DNA of 64,000 bases, taken from NCBI RefSeq assembly GCF_003711515.1, contig NW_021167080.1, positions 655,200-719,199 of the forward strand, read 5' to 3'. Position 1 is the first letter of the stretch, and each line of letters begins with the position of its first letter. The notes under the pieces were generated by a model. It was not told where the DNA came from. It searched no databases and worked only from the letters and a program-made list of their open reading frames with translations. Positions 1 to 12,181 of this stretch are shown piece after piece. Source of the stretch: Sodiomyces alkalinus F11 (taxonomy: Eukaryota; Ascomycota; Sordariomycetes; Glomerellales; Plectosphaerellaceae). The position numbers and the translations under genes are program-made.

Positions 1-597
1 GTAGGGTAATAAGTATACTCGATATAATCTTCGTGGGTATCGGTTTAGCGGGTGGCTAGGTACTAATCCGTATCGTGTTTAACGGTTTCGTATACTTTAC
101 GAGGTATACCTCCTCGTAGTAGTTATCTACGGCTTTAGTCGATAGTATTAACCTACTAGGTTAGTATAGCGTTGATTCCCTTTAGGTAGCTATTATATTA
201 CGCTTATAGGATCTTCTAGCGCGCGATTTCGATATCGTACGCCTTTTAGCCGGCGTCCGTAAGGTCAAGATAATATATAGGGGTACGTCTAGGCGTTATA
301 AAGGGGAAAGAGTCGTAATTCGGTATTATAGGCTCTTCCGTGGTTTAAGTCGGATCAACTAAGCGGAGAAACCGCTATATGTTATTATAGGTGGTAATCG
401 ATTCGTATAGGCGTCGCCAGAGCTCCTAATCCTTATAGGTTTTATACGTAATAGGGCTAAGATACGATATCTTAATAGTTATTTATAGATTAACACGCTA
501 TATCGGCGCGGCTAGATAGCTTCTTAAATTGGTAGTAGTAAAGGTAATAGGGTAGGTAAAATAGGTATATCCTTACTTAGTAAGTAAGACTCTTAAT

Positions 598-787
598 TAT
601 CAGATAAAGCGTAGTTAAAATCGTTATAATCTAGGTCAAAATTAGACTAAGGTAATTATATATAATTATTACTGTCTTAGACCGTTAGGAAAACGCTACC
701 ACCGTATTTTATATAGTGCAGATTCTGCAAGCGTCCACCCGGATTATACTCTTAGCAATCCGGCCTATTATGTAACCGAAAAGACTA
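598..787. repeat. Diverged LTR-like copy of the element D terminal repeat
   Basis: It resembles 2110-2370 and 12839-13099 at both ends, sharing taattatcagata(a/t)agcg and a gtccaccc block followed by an attatactcttag stretch (family ctattactaagggtataat). It is more diverged than those two copies. It also shares the preceding agactct with the 12839 copy. Confidence 0.45.
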
Positions 788-1134
788 TAGTCTATTCGAT
801 AGTCGGGGGTACGGCTCTACGCGGCTAAGCCTGCTGCTTTGTTAGCGTAGGCGCACGGGCCACGTGAGACTTTTCCCCTATACGCGGGGGAGCCGCAGGC
901 CTATTTCCAGGCATTTTCGCACTTAGAATACGCCTAACTTAGCGCCTGCACGATATAGGGCTATAGATAGGCGTATAGAGCTTAAAAAGAGTTATCGATT
1001 AATATAGGTTTTAAGTGGTTTAGGGCGTTTACGCGTAAAACGTAGGTCCCCCTATATAAGTTATAAGGATTTCCCTACGTATTAATAATAAGACTACGTA
1101 ATTATTAATATAACGGAAACGAAAAGCCTCCTTT

Positions 1135-1660
1135 TCGCCTTATCTACTTACTAGCTATATAAGAGCTTAGGGTCCTCTATTAGTATATCTAGGACGCTAT
1201 CCATAAGGGGTAGATCCGATTATTATCTAGCCCTCATAGGGCCCTTACTCTCTTTATCTCTAAAAAGGGTAGTAAGTTACGTCTTTACATTAATTATAGG
1301 GGTTTAAATAAGATAATTATTAAACACTATACCCTATTACTATTAATTTATAAGATCTTAGACCGTTTATCCTCGGTATAGTACTATACTAAGCTAGACC
1401 TTAAGGATACCTATTACTAACTCCGTATTAGAACCGGTGATAAGTAGAAAATAGCGTTTCGTATAAAATACGGCTATTTTGAATACCTTATAATACCCTT
1501 TAGCCTAGGTAATACTCTAATAAGCTTCTAATAATATATTTACTAAGCCTTTACTAGATATATAGCTATAATCTATATTATATACCTAGATAATATCCTT
1601 ATCTATAGTAATAGCCTAGAAGACTACTAAAATATATCCGTTAGATTCTAGATAGGCTTA
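1135..1660 (+). pseudogene. Gypsy reverse transcriptase fragment (broken)
   Basis: This is a reverse transcriptase domain of a Ty3/Gypsy pol. In order the translation shows a KKGSKLRL(Y)INYRGLNK-like block, an LDRLSSVQYYTKLDLKD block (family consensus TKLDLKDAYH), a YGYFEYLIIPF block (family GHFEYLVMPFGL), and the active-site strand as IIYLDNILIYS. The second catalytic Asp of the family's YLDD box therefore reads Asn, a G-to-A change. Several stops stand where Gln or Trp is expected. RNase H and integrase are missing because the long LTR at 1683 interrupts the gene. It is not functional. Confidence 0.8.
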
Positions 1661-1682
1661 GGGAGTAATCTCTCTACGCTAA

Positions 1683-2109
1683 TATTAAAGGTATCCGATT
1701 ATAGAGTGGAGTAAGAGCTTATAACTATAACGTCCTAGGTGAATACTGGTTAGTCTATAAATAATTAATATCAGGAACTTAGATTATTTATTGCCCGCCT
1801 TAGGAAAAGAGGTCTCTGGGCGCTTCCTTTTATAGCTATCCGGGGTCTAACTAGGAACTTCCTATTTATGCCGGCCTATCCTTCCTCGATATAAGACTAT
1901 TATACGCGATATTTTAACCCGTAACTTATACTCCCTCCTTTAGGAAGAAGTAATCGGTAGATGTTAGATCTTTAACGTGTCTAAACCTCCTATTACCTCT
2001 TAGTAGTCTAATATCTAACCTCTATTAAATAGATAATAAGGCAGACAAATTACCTACTTAATACGTTAGGATATCCCTTTTAGCATAGTGGTAAAGTTTT
2101 GCTATCTGA
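1683..2109 (+). repeat. Left piece of a long LTR split by later insertions
   Basis: It aligns with the first part of the intact 911-bp solo LTR at 50174-51084. The start reads tattaaag, against tgttaaag there, as RIP would produce. Shared blocks include tatagagtgg and a 20-base stretch around tagctatccggggtctaact. The alignment is good to about 2030; the last 80 bases before element D are unassigned. The rest of the LTR resumes at 13100. Confidence 0.65.
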
Positions 2110-2370
2110 TAATTATCAGATATAGCGTAACTATAAATAATAACGTAGAAGAATAGTAATAGGGCAGTTAATCCGTTAATTTAATTAAGGTATATAAATC
2201 TGTAGATCTATATATATAACTTTCCTAGTTCCTCGACTATTAGGGAACTCCTGCTACCGTAATGTCTATAGTAAAGATTCTCTAGGTGTCTACCCTTATT
2301 ACTAAGGGTATAATCCTTTAGTTAAATCCGTACCCGTTACGTTACCAGTAATCTTATAGCCTATCCGACA
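2110..2370. repeat. Left 261-bp LTR-like terminal repeat of element D
   Basis: It is a direct repeat of 12839-13099; both are 261 bp. Both start taattat(c/t)agatatagcg, with TA where TG is expected, and end in ccgaca. Several long blocks are near identical. No clean target duplication was found next to this copy, so pairing it with 12839-13099 is an inference. Confidence 0.6.
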
Positions 2371-2589
2371 CACACTCTTAATAGCTAAAACGGTAGTTAG
2401 GTTATTAACGCTATTTATAGCAGGCTAACGGTTTAATCGTTCGTAGCTTCCTTTAATTTCAACGTCCGGCGTTCTAAAATACTCTAGCAGGACCTCCTCT
2501 AGCTTCTATTACTATAGGCGTTCTCGTATATACACCACGTTCACCTAGACTCTAAATATTATAGACTTCTCGCCCGTTAAGGCGTCTTC

Positions 2590-3115
2590 GTTAATCTCCA
2601 CGACGTAACTATTATTAATCTATCGCGGCGTTAATCGTAAGCCTATTAGATATTCCATCAGGACTTCTACTAGCTGCTTGTACAATAGTCGGTCCCTCCT
2701 ATCTATAAGGTCGTCGATCATTACGGCGTTAATGCATCGTAGCTTAAATCCTTAATCCCTTATAGCGTTAATCGTCGCGGCGTTAATATATCGCTCTGTT
2801 AATCGTTACGGTCTTAATCTAACGCTCCGTAATTATCGTTAAATCCATTACTACGTTAATCCATTATAACGTTAATCGTCGTAACGTTAATCGTCGTAAC
2901 GTTAATCGTCGTAACGTTAATCGTCGTAACGTTAATCGTCGTAACGTTAATCGTCGTAATATTAATTATCGCAACGTTAATCGTCCCGGCGTTAATCGTT
3001 AGTTATCGTAACGTTAATCGTTATAACGTTAATTCTTCAGCTACTATCACGGTGTTAATCTAATCCTCTATTATACTATCGATCGTTACTACGTTAGTCT
3101 ATTATAGCGTTAATT
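2590..3115. repeat. 15-bp tandem array, gttaatcgtcgtaac
   Basis: The core at about 2878-2965 has six nearly perfect 15-bp units (gttaatcgtcgtaac). Degenerate gttaatc-containing units spread to about 2590 and 3115. Two copies of a larger segment (gtcggtccctcctatctat, near 2690 and 3169) flank the array. It sits in the left interior of element D and has no coding potential. Confidence 0.85.
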
Positions 3116-3294
3116 ACTAGCCCGTTAGATATTCCGTCGGGACTTCCACTAGCTTCTTTTACTATAATCGGTCCCTCCTATCTATCACGCCGTTAACTAT
3201 AACACGGGTACTCGACGTAGTACTCGATATAGTACTCGCGTAGGTGCCGTATCTTAAACGCCGGATAGACGATCTCGACCATATCTTCGGTAAA

Positions 3295-3366
3295 CGAGGC
3301 AGTATATAAGGTAGTATACGAGGCAGTATATAAGGCGGTATACGAGGCGGTATATAAGGCGTTTAG
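3295..3366. repeat. 24-bp tandem repeat, cgaggcagtatataaggYRgtata
   Basis: About three units start at 3295, 3319 and 3343, differing by A/G and C/T transitions of the RIP type. It is in the left interior of element D, next to the Gypsy A insertion. Confidence 0.8.
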
Positions 3367-3595
3367 AAGATCTCGGTTATTATTACCCCCGTGCTCTAAT
3401 AGTATACGGGAAGACCTTGAGTCTGCGGAGCCGGAATCTAATACTATTAGCCTCCTCGTAATATAAACTATTCCCTGTGTTTATATAGGAATATATCCTT
3501 ATTAGCCTTATTTGTTATTTCTTTCTAGACTCGGGTACTTAGTGTTCTCTTACGGCGTCTGCCTGCACCGTTTTCCACGGCCCTATCTTCTAGTG

Positions 3596-3809
3596 TGTGA
3601 ACGACTGGTTATAGATCGTGGCACTAAGTAAGGTCGTAATAATACATTATCTAGAACTAAAGAGAGAAGAAGGAAAAAGGAGAAAAGTCTATAGCGCTAG
3701 GCTAGCTATAAGGTAGCGATAACTTAGCGATATAGGTCCGTTAACTAAGCACGTAGTCAGGAAGATCCGGAGTATAGCCGGATCCTTATATCAGGGTTAA
3801 CCCATAATA
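3596..3809 (-). repeat. 3' LTR of Gypsy A
   Basis: 214 bp, starting tgtgaacgac and ending ataata. Its mate at 10493-10706 starts tataaacgac and ends gtaata. TG becoming TA fits RIP. It is flanked on the left by target copy tagtg (3591-3595). Confidence 0.9.
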
Positions 3810-3832
3810 CTATCTCCCCCCTCTCTCTCCGG
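3810..3832 (-). other. Polypyrimidine run = polypurine tract of Gypsy A
   Basis: The + strand has a C/T run with few exceptions (ctatctcccccctctctctc) directly inside the left LTR, hence a purine tract on the coding strand next to the 3' LTR. It would prime plus-strand synthesis, and it shows that the element is on the - strand. Confidence 0.75.
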
Positions 3833-3989
3833 GGGTTATATAACTGCGCGTCCTTATCGTGGTTTGGCTCCCCGTTATATAGCTATAATAAAGGAATAGT
3901 CGCGTTCCTTTATCTTACCTTACCCTTACCTCGATATTAAAGAAATCTTAAGTCGCTAGCTAACCTTTATATATGTGCCCGAAATAATA

Positions 3990-5430
3990 ACGTAGGCCTC
4001 CCTCGCGTAAATCCTATCCGTAGATATATCGGCCCCGTTTTCCTTATAGGCTTCCTCTTCCTCTATTCTTCTCCCTACCTTTAATAATAATAATAATAGT
4101 AACTGTAGTTCCGTATATGCTTATTCTTCCTTATAGCGACGACTCTCCTAACTCCCCCGTCTTTAGATAGTATTTAGCGATACTTAGTTAGTTTAAGAGC
4201 TCCCCGTCTAAAGTAAGCCGTCTCTCGCTCACGATCTTTTTATAAGGAACCCTCCTCTAACTTATATTATTTCGTAGATAGCGCTAGCCCCTAGCGATAA
4301 TAGGGGTAATAATAGTAGTAAGCGCGCCGCCGATAATAATATAGGTATAATACTCTTACGCCTTAAGGCGATACTACACGCGCGATATCGCTAATAGGAA
4401 GTATAAACGCCTTTATCGTAGCTAAACTAGTCGGGGGAAGAAATACTACGTATACTCTAGAAAGTTATATAGGTATACTCCTCTTCTATAGTATACTTTA
4501 AAGGCAATACGTAGAGGTTATTCGAGACGGCTATCCTTATTAGCGACGATAATAAGAACGCCCCTATAAGACCTCCCCCCCCTTTAAGGTTATAACCGTA
4601 TCGCTAACCCTTTTTCTAGGAGTAAGAACCGTATCTTAACGCCTACGCGGCGTTCTAGAATACCCTTATAGCTAGAGAAGCCATAACAGCGATATGATCT
4701 ATAGCTATATATCCCGCGGAGGCTCCTGGTATAATAGTCACGCTAGCCCCTTCTCCTCCTTAGGAGGTCTAAGAACAAGTAGCACTATTATTAGCCTCGC
4801 TATCTTTTCCTAAGGTTATTGATAAGGTATCTAAACTAGCCTCGCTTCCTCCGGTAATAAATGTTATTAATAAGGTGGTTATATTAGTCTTTTCTCCTCC
4901 CTTAAAGGGTATAGAAGAGATAGCGTTAGGATTAGATATATCGCCTTTAGAGGAGGTTATTACTAGGGTAGAATAGCTAGCCTTATCTCCTCCTTATAAG
5001 GTTATAGGCGAGGTAATAGTTTCGGCCCTAGTCCCCCCTAATATCGTAGCGGAAAGGAATACCCGTCCTATTACTCCCGCTCCCTTATCGGGGTTAACGT
5101 TATCGGATAAAGACTTTAGGCGCCTTAGTTTTATAGAGCTAAAAGAGTATACTCGGCTATTTAGGGAGATACTCGTACTTAGTTACGCTAATATTATAAT
5201 TTCCGAACTCTAATAATACGCGGAGCGTAAACGGACTTTTACGCCTATATGTATAACCGTTATTAGTATAGTTATAATACCCGATAATAGCGATAACGAA
5301 GATAATAATAAGGTTAAGGAGATAGACTCTAACCTATAATAGGGCAATAAGGGTAAGAATTTTACGGAAGTTAATAATCCCGAGGATAACGATTTTAAGG
5401 CGGAGGATATTAATCTAGGCTTATATTAAG
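3990..5430 (+). pseudogene. Antisense gene-like frame in the 3' part of Gypsy A
   Basis: On the + strand, opposite to gag-pol, this stretch reads as a degenerate protein. Stops are mostly at Trp/Gln-type positions. One segment is basic and aromatic (around 4385-4520, including RKLYRYTPLL). The middle (about 4740-5040) repeats a PP-KVI-EV pattern. A helical block EYTRLFREI lies near 5145, then an acidic Asp/Asn/Glu-rich tail ending DINLGLY near 5427. The same order and several of the same motifs (TRLFREI, D-I-D-L-G-L-Y end) recur in Gypsy B at 41820-43303. No function recognised. The - strand is also fairly open in places, so the coding strand is a judgement. Confidence 0.45.
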
Positions 5431-6900
5431 CGTGGCTAGGGTATATAGCCTATCTAGCCTAAACTAAATCTAACTCTTACTCCCTTTTAATTATCGCGAT
5501 ATAATCGCTTATATATCGGCTCCTATATTATAATAGCCTAAAGGTATTTAATAGGCTAATATTTATTATTACTAAGCCGAAATTCCTTTTAAACATATTA
5601 AATACCCGTGTTTACACAAATAGTTTTAGCGGTTTCTATATAGGCTTATAGTATCCTACCTATTATACTAGTACCTTACGTCTTAATCCCTTACCTCGCC
5701 TTTTTATCCTCGCGTAGAGGATTTCCTCGATATCATATTCTTCACTATTAGTTATTTCTCGAATAAGCGGTAATTAAGGGTTATCTACTACTTACCCCGG
5801 AAAGGGGTTATCGCCCGGGTGATATAATAAGTCTACGTGGAATTAAGGGTAGATTTATAATAGTATAGCGAGCTTAAGTATATATAGGCTAATTACCTTT
5901 ATAACTCGGTATTTACGGTAAAGCTAATTAAGCTTATAGGATAATCGCGCAGTTAAGTAATTAGCTAATAATAGCTAGACTAAGTCGTTAACCTTAAAAT
6001 ATTCGGCTAATATACGATATTAGTTAGTAGACTGCTTATTCCGGAACTATATCGATACGATTACGGCCTAAGCGAACTTAGTCGTTTCCTATAAGCGTCG
6101 TAGTAGGTTATAGGCCGCTAATACTCTAGGTTCTAAAAGGGGCTCCTCGGTTATCTAGATCGGGTCGATATAGTAGTTATATTCTAAAAAAAAAAAGGAC
6201 TAAACCCTGTTATAAAGCTCTCGCGGTTATTTAGGGCTAATTATACCGCGGGTAATAGGCGATCCTAGTTATCTTAGGCGTAATAGATAAAAGCTCGTAA
6301 ATAGGCTTATACTTCTTAGTTTATACGCTTTATTACTCTATCGGTCTAAGGGTAGTATATTATACTAAGCTTATACGATATTCGTGCGAGCTTATAAAAG
6401 TGCTTCTAGAATCTATTTATCTAATTCGAACCGTAGTTACTAATAATCGACCTAGGTATTCTATAAAACCAGAAATAGTAGTATAGAAACTATTCCGCGT
6501 AAGCTTCGGCTTCTATTATCTTTATCGCTTTAAGTATTATAGCTTTAGTTAGGCGATCTATAATAACATAAAGTTAATACGCCTTTTTCTCGCCGGCTAG
6601 TAGTAAGTCCGTTATAAAGTCTATCGATAAGTCGCTTCGTATTCGTTCTAGTATTAAGAGGGGGCGTAAAAGGCCTTATTTCGCGTCCCTCTATATATAC
6701 CCCCTTCCGTAGATATTATAGTTCCGGATAAATCGTCGGATATCCTTATTTATCTTCGGCTAAAAAAAGCGATACGCTATTAAGGCGATAGTATTTTTAT
6801 ATCCGGGGTATCCTCCAATTATTAAATCGTGAATTAATTAGATAATCCTCCCTTATAACGTTAACCCTTTAATAGACCCGGGTACCTAAATTCGGTCACG
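5430..6900 (-). pseudogene. Gypsy A integrase with chromodomain (broken)
   Basis: On the - strand the integrase core reads SIDFITDLLLAGEKKAYYL then VIIDRLTKAIILK, matching the family pattern DFI-DLP-S-xG-xD-ILVIVDRLTK. Downstream a YYPQTDRVIKRIN block corresponds to YHPQTDGQTERVN. At the C-terminus (about 5650-5760) EYDIEEILYARIKRRGKG then VLV*VGYYKP matches a chromodomain, where YEVEEIL and VKWKGY are usual. Chromodomains steer integration to heterochromatin in chromoviruses. Stops replace Trp and Gln codons throughout. Confidence 0.8.
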
Positions 6901-6949
6901 GAATAGTAATGACCCGGTAGTAGAGATAAAGTACTCGGCTATTTATAGC

Positions 6950-9180
6950 TTTAATTCTAATAATAGTAAGAACTACTATTCTTCTTTAATACCCGCGGAT
7001 AAGGCTTTTTAATACTATTTATCGGTTATAAGCGTTTTATCCTATAATTACTATAGCTTTTAATCCGCCTCGAAGATTATTTAACCGCTATTAATATAGC
7101 GAATACTAGGCGGAATCGCGGTATTAGGGATTAATTAAATATAATATAATTACTCTTATTCGTTTATTATATCTTAGGGCTTATCTTGTTATTAATATAA
7201 GAGGGCGTCCGCTATTATATTATCCTTTCCCTTCCGATACTTAAGTATAAAATTAAACTATATAAGCTTACCGGCCTATTGGCTTTATCACTTAGTAAGC
7301 GTTCGCTTTATTATACAGTACTTAAGGGCCTTATAATCGGAGAGAACTAGTAACTATCTATAGGTAATAAGCTTAGCCTATTATATCGCTAAATAACTTA
7401 TAATTGTTAATATTTCCTTAGTATAGATTAGGTAATTATATTCTACCCTATTAAGTTTATAAGAGTAGTATACGACTATATAGCGATTTCCGTCCGCGTC
7501 TTCTTATATTAGGCTACCCCTAAAGGTAAACCCCGAGTAGTCCGTTTCGATAAATATCTTATGTACTAAGTCCTACTATTATAGTATCGGTCTTTCTTAA
7601 AACCTTGTCTTTAGCTCGCGAAAGGCCGTTTTTTCCTTAGGACCCTATTAAAAAGCGTAGTCTTTCTTAGTAAGTGCTATTAACGGGGTAAAGATCCCCG
7701 AAAAGTCCTTAATCAAGATCTAGTAATAATTTATAAACCCTAGAAACCTTCGTACGCCCTTAACCGTTATAGGCGCTTCCTACTCGCGGATAGCTTATAA
7801 CTTCTTTAGATTATAAGACACGCCTTTTCCAGTAATAACTATAAATCCTAGGTACTTTACTATCTTTACGCTAAACTCGTATTTCGACGGATTTAGGTTT
7901 AGACCTATATCCGCGAGCGCGCCGAGTACTTACTTTACCTTCGCCTTATAGTCGGCCTAACTCCCGCTAAAGTAGATTAGTATATCGTTAATATAAGCGG
8001 TAATAAAGTTATCTAGGAAGCGTTATAGTATTTTATTAATATATCGCTAGAAAGTTATAGGGGCTTTATTTAGGCCGACCGGGTAAATAAGTTATTTAAA
8101 GAGCCTAAACCGAGTTCGGAATATAGTCTTATATTCGTATCCTAAGGCTATCCTAATCTTATAAAAGGTAATAACTATGTTAAGCTTTATAAACTATTTT
8201 ATTTAGGTTAGGTTCTATAATATCTTAGCGATTAAAGGGAGTAAGTAATACTCTTACTTAGTAATCGCGTTTAACGCTTAATAGTTATAATAAAAATAAA
8301 GCCCTCTGCCTAGCTTCCTTATAAAAAGAATAAAAGCCGAGGCTTCTAAACTACTAGCATGGATAAATCCCTTATCTATTAGGTCAGTAAGTGTTTTCCG
8401 TAATACTAGGAGTTCTTCCCTTAATATATTATCAAACGGCCCTTAAAGGAGCGATAATGCCTTACTATTATTTCTGGGTATAAGGTTTACCTCGTAGTCG
8501 ACTCCTAATCGGTATAACAGTAATTAGTTAGCCTTATCGGGCGTAGATAAATCGCTAAATTCTCGTAGTAGCTCTTTAGGTATAAAGTCCTTCGGGTTTA
8601 CTAGTTACTTCTTATATAACGCTTTTTCGATATCTCTTAAGCTTACTCCCTAGACTAAGACTTCTTCGCCCTTCTATTATAATCGTCGGATACTACCCGC
8701 GAACACGGATCTAGTAACTAAATAGGTATCACGGATAGCTTATACTCCGGTAGGTTCTTTTTCGTGATAAAGTTATATATTTAATCCGGCCACTCCATAA
8801 TAAAGCTATTTATTCTTAGCGTAGTATATTACGTTATTTTATTCTATTTAGGGCTTCCCGAGGAATATATCTTAATTAAGCCCGGGCACTATATATACGA
8901 ATATCCTTTACGCGTAGCCGCTAATCTTAAGCTCGTAAACGGCGATCCCCGCGCTACTAATAATCCTAGTAGCTTCTAAGAAGCTATTGAGTAGTCGATT
9001 CGTCTTATCGACTAAGAGTAATTAGAGTCTCTAGGTAAACTATTTACTTATAGTGGTATAGTAGTTATAACTAGTATTAATAAGGGCGAGGATATACTCT
9101 TTATTTACTTTAGCTAATATAAATACCGGGGTATTACTAGTACGCACTTTAAACGCCTTTTACTCCCGCCGTATCGCGGC
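6950..9180 (-). pseudogene. Gypsy A protease, reverse transcriptase and RNase H (broken)
   Basis: On the - strand the RT active site reads FITAYINDILIYFSGS (about 7975-8020), against AYLDDILIYS in intact relatives, so a catalytic Asp is now Asn. Upstream are KLGRGLYFYYNY*ALNAIT (family RFCVDYRGLN) and FRTRFGLFK*LIYPVGL (family YGLFEYLVMPFGL). Downstream, GVRRFLGFINYY (family FLGFANFYRRFI) leads into RNase H. A protease is expected at about 8850-9180 by position only. Frames are closed by stops. Confidence 0.8.
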
Positions 9181-10300
9181 TATCGGCTTTAACGTCCGCT
9201 TTTATATTAAAGCTATTCTTTTTCCGAGTCGTCCTTATTAGTTAACTTATCCCCGCTCTTATCACGATCCTTCGCGCGAGTCTCTTTAACCTTCCGGACT
9301 ATATCTTAGTTTTCCTTTAGCTTTTTATACTTCCGCGTAATATACCCTTTCTTATTATAGTTATAGTATATCCGAGTCTCTTACTTCGCCTTCCCGTCGC
9401 TAACACGGTTTACTCTGCCTATCTTCGTATCGTTATCGGTATCCTTCTTTATAGTTATATAATCTCGAGCTTATTTATCGTAATTCCGTTTAAAGTAATA
9501 ATCTTTAAGTTTCCCGGTAATCTTTTACACGCCGTAAACCTATATAGTATAATAGTTAGTAAGGATATAGGCGGAGATTAGCTTATTCCTAAGTCGCGAG
9601 GTACTCGCTCTTTCGAGGAATAAGATCTACGTAATAGCTTCTTATTTAGTACCGACCGTAAAGGCGATCTATCTTTTAAAATAGGGTAGGAAGGCGGTAA
9701 ACGACTTATTAGACCGTTAACGAATCGTGTATAAGGCTTAGGCAGCTCGCGATTATTCTATAAGGTTAAGGTAGGTATAATCGAGATACGTTATAAAGTC
9801 GTTAGGGTCTATAAGCTTACCCGGTCTATCGCTTTTATAAAAGGCTAATATAATTTATTATACTTTAGGCCCTAAGAAATTATAAATCGTATACTAAGCT
9901 TACATATTATTCTAGAATAGGTTACTATCGATTATAAGCTTCTACTATATTATATAGGCCTACGCACTATAATATACTCGCTTCCCCGAGAACTTCGTAG
10001 GGCTATCGATAGTCTTACGGGGTACCGCCGTTAAGGTTAGGGCGGCCGCTATTATTATCGGCTATAGCGCTAGCGATAGAACCGGTAATAGGGTAGATTC
10101 TACTAGTATAAGGATTATTAGGGTCTATAAGGGAGCCTGAATACTTAAGTTAGGCGGTATTAGGGTCTGCGGAATAGGCGATCCTGGTAGCCGGGCTATA
10201 AGCTATTTAACTAATAGGCGTTATCGCTTATTAGCTTCTTCTCTCGTGTGTTATCGGTTTATAAACTAGCGTATTTCCGAGTAATATTCTTATATCGGAG
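9180..10300 (-). pseudogene. Gypsy A gag with zinc-knuckle remnant (broken)
   Basis: The - strand near 9340-9400 reads YYNYNKKGYITRKY, which fits the CCHC knuckle CxxCxxxGHxxxxC with Cys and His changed to Tyr by TG-to-TA mutation. The region upstream, toward the 5' LTR, has no clear motif but is in the gag position. Confidence 0.65.
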
Positions 10301-10492
10301 TAAGCCTTAGATTAATATCGGTATATTATTTATAAAGAGGACTTAGCCTTACATTTAGAGCTCGGTTATTTTCTTCGAACCGTTAGTTCGTCTACTCCGC
10401 GACCTATTTAATTCCAATAGATCGCTAGGCGGTAGCGTTAGGATTCTAATCTATCGCTAGCGTAGCGTATAGGTATCGTAGAGTTCTAGATA

Positions 10493-10706
10493 TATAAACG
10501 ACTAGTTATAGGTCGTGGCACTAAGTAAGGTCGTAATAATAGATTATCTAGAACTCAGGAGGGAAAAAGGAAAAAGGAGCAAAGTCTATAGCGCTAGGCT
10601 AGCTATAAAGTAGTGATAACTTAGCGATATAGGTCCGTTAACTAAGGGCGCAGTTAGGAAGATCCCGAGTATAGCCGGATCCTTATATCGGGGTCAACCC
10701 GTAATA
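10493..10706 (-). repeat. 5' LTR of Gypsy A
   Basis: 214 bp, same length as the left LTR and near identical to it. It is flanked on the right by target copy tagtg (10707-10711). A convincing tRNA primer site next to it was not identified. Confidence 0.9.
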
Positions 10707-10711
10707 TAGTG

Positions 10712-12181
10712 GTTCCGGAGGTAGTCACGTCAACTAGTCTTCTATCTATTCCCGGGAACCGGGTGCTAATACGATTACGAAGAGCTTCCGGCCGGCGTTA
10801 AACGCCGATATCTAGTCTTTTTCTTTACTAGTCAGGGCGCGCTCCTCTATTTATAAGAAGCCTTACAGCCGTAGCTACAGGGGAATCGCAGCACCGTATC
10901 GTATATTTACTATCTTCTTTACTAGCTATCTCTGTTAGTTTCTCTGCTAGCTATCTCCTTACCGAATTTGACGCGTTGCTTTATTTATAGGAGCCCTGTA
11001 GCCGTAACTGTAGGGGTATGACGGTATCGTGTTCCTCTATCTATAAGGAACCCTGTGGCTATAGAGGATTCACGATTTCCTAATATCACGGCTACTACGT
11101 TATAACCAATAGCGGGGTTACTAGTAAAGCGGAAAGCTATAGACTAGGTGGTTATAGACATTAATCAGGTGCTATACTAGCTAAATAACATAGTTCGTAT
11201 CCTAAATCTTATCTATCTAGACTCGAGATAGCCTCCTTTACCCTCCATAGAAGGGTATTACGGAAGTAACCTTAGCGATGCCGAGGAAGGAGATCCGGGG
11301 GGAACTAGCCCCGGCAAGGGTAAGTTATATCCAGAATAATAGACCGTATCCCCGGGAGAAACCAGGGAAGGGTAGGTTTAAGGAACCTAAGAGTATTTTA
11401 TTAAATAGGAATCTCTAGCGTGGAGTACTCTAGTCGGATATTAAAGTCCTTTAATAACGCCTGCTTTTTCGCAGGATTATATTAGTTCAATATCACTCTC
11501 GCGGGCATATTCGTTACAGTAAGAGCTACCGCTTAAAACCACTGCAGGCACTCCCGTATAACGGCGTAGATATCTCATACCCTTGGTTATAATCATAAAT
11601 CGGAAAGACCGGAAAGATTAGAAAGATCGGTATAGTCTATGTAGGGAGGAGCCGTATATGGCTTTCGGAGGATATCTAACCGTTCTGCGGCCGTAGTCGT
11701 AGAGTGGTTAGTATTATTAAAAGCACGTAGATATACAACGGTTTAATCGTGGAAATAACTTAGCTTATAAGGTAGATCCCTTCTGCCTTAAAAGGTAGGT
11801 GGAATAGTAACTCCGTGCTACCAGCGACTATATAGTTATTGCGTGCCGGCCTTAAAGGGCAGGCAGTAGCTCTTACTATAAATATACCTTGGTTATAATA
11901 CTTGTTATGAGATAGTTATTAATATGGGTATTGAAATAGCACCTCTAAAGCAGTCTTGCGGTTATTAGTTTCGGGTCTTGAATAAGTACCTGTTCTACCT
12001 GCGGACTTAAGGGGATTCCTTATACCCACTCTAGAGTAGGCTGTTTAGGGAATATATACCAGTCTTCTTCCAAGGTCGTGACTTCTTCGGCATATATATA
12101 GTGCTTTTTAGTAATTATTTAACGTTATAGGTGGCCGTTTTAGTAACCGTCAGGTCTGCTATAGAGGTATCCTTATTAGGG
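10712..12181. other. Element D right interior, no gene seen
   Basis: No coding motif was recognised on either strand. It contains three variants of a tandem-like motif with acagccgtagctacagggg (near 10863, 10995 and 11049) and is less AT-rich than its surroundings. Confidence 0.5.

Larger units (their letters stand above)
1..1682 (+). mobile_element. RIP-mutated Ty3/Gypsy remnant, 5' and 3' truncated
   Basis: The + strand translation from about 920 to 1660 reads as a Gypsy polymerase with stops at former Trp/Gln codons. The first 900 bases are equally AT-biased and show no protein I can recognise; they may be the gag/protease part or older insertions. The element runs off the left edge and is cut at 1683 by a long LTR. 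Its continuation after that LTR (beyond 27222) was not recognised. Confidence 0.7.
3596..10706 (-). mobile_element. Gypsy A: complete chromodomain Ty3/Gypsy element
   Basis: A full-length LTR retrotransposon of 7.1 kb on the - strand. It has two 214-bp LTRs (3596-3809 and 10493-10706), a 5-bp target duplication tagtg (3591-3595 and 10707-10711), a polypurine tract beside the 3' LTR, then, reading leftward from the 5' LTR, gag, protease, RT, RNase H, integrase and chromodomain. All frames are broken by RIP-type stops. About 1.6 kb between pol and the 3' LTR carries an open-looking frame on the opposite (+) strand. The same family recurs as Gypsy B at 41373. Confidence 0.9.

Noticed and set aside
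2878..2965. CRISPR-like array
   Set aside because: The 15-bp units are directly abutting with no spacers, and the DNA is fungal; a simple tandem repeat.
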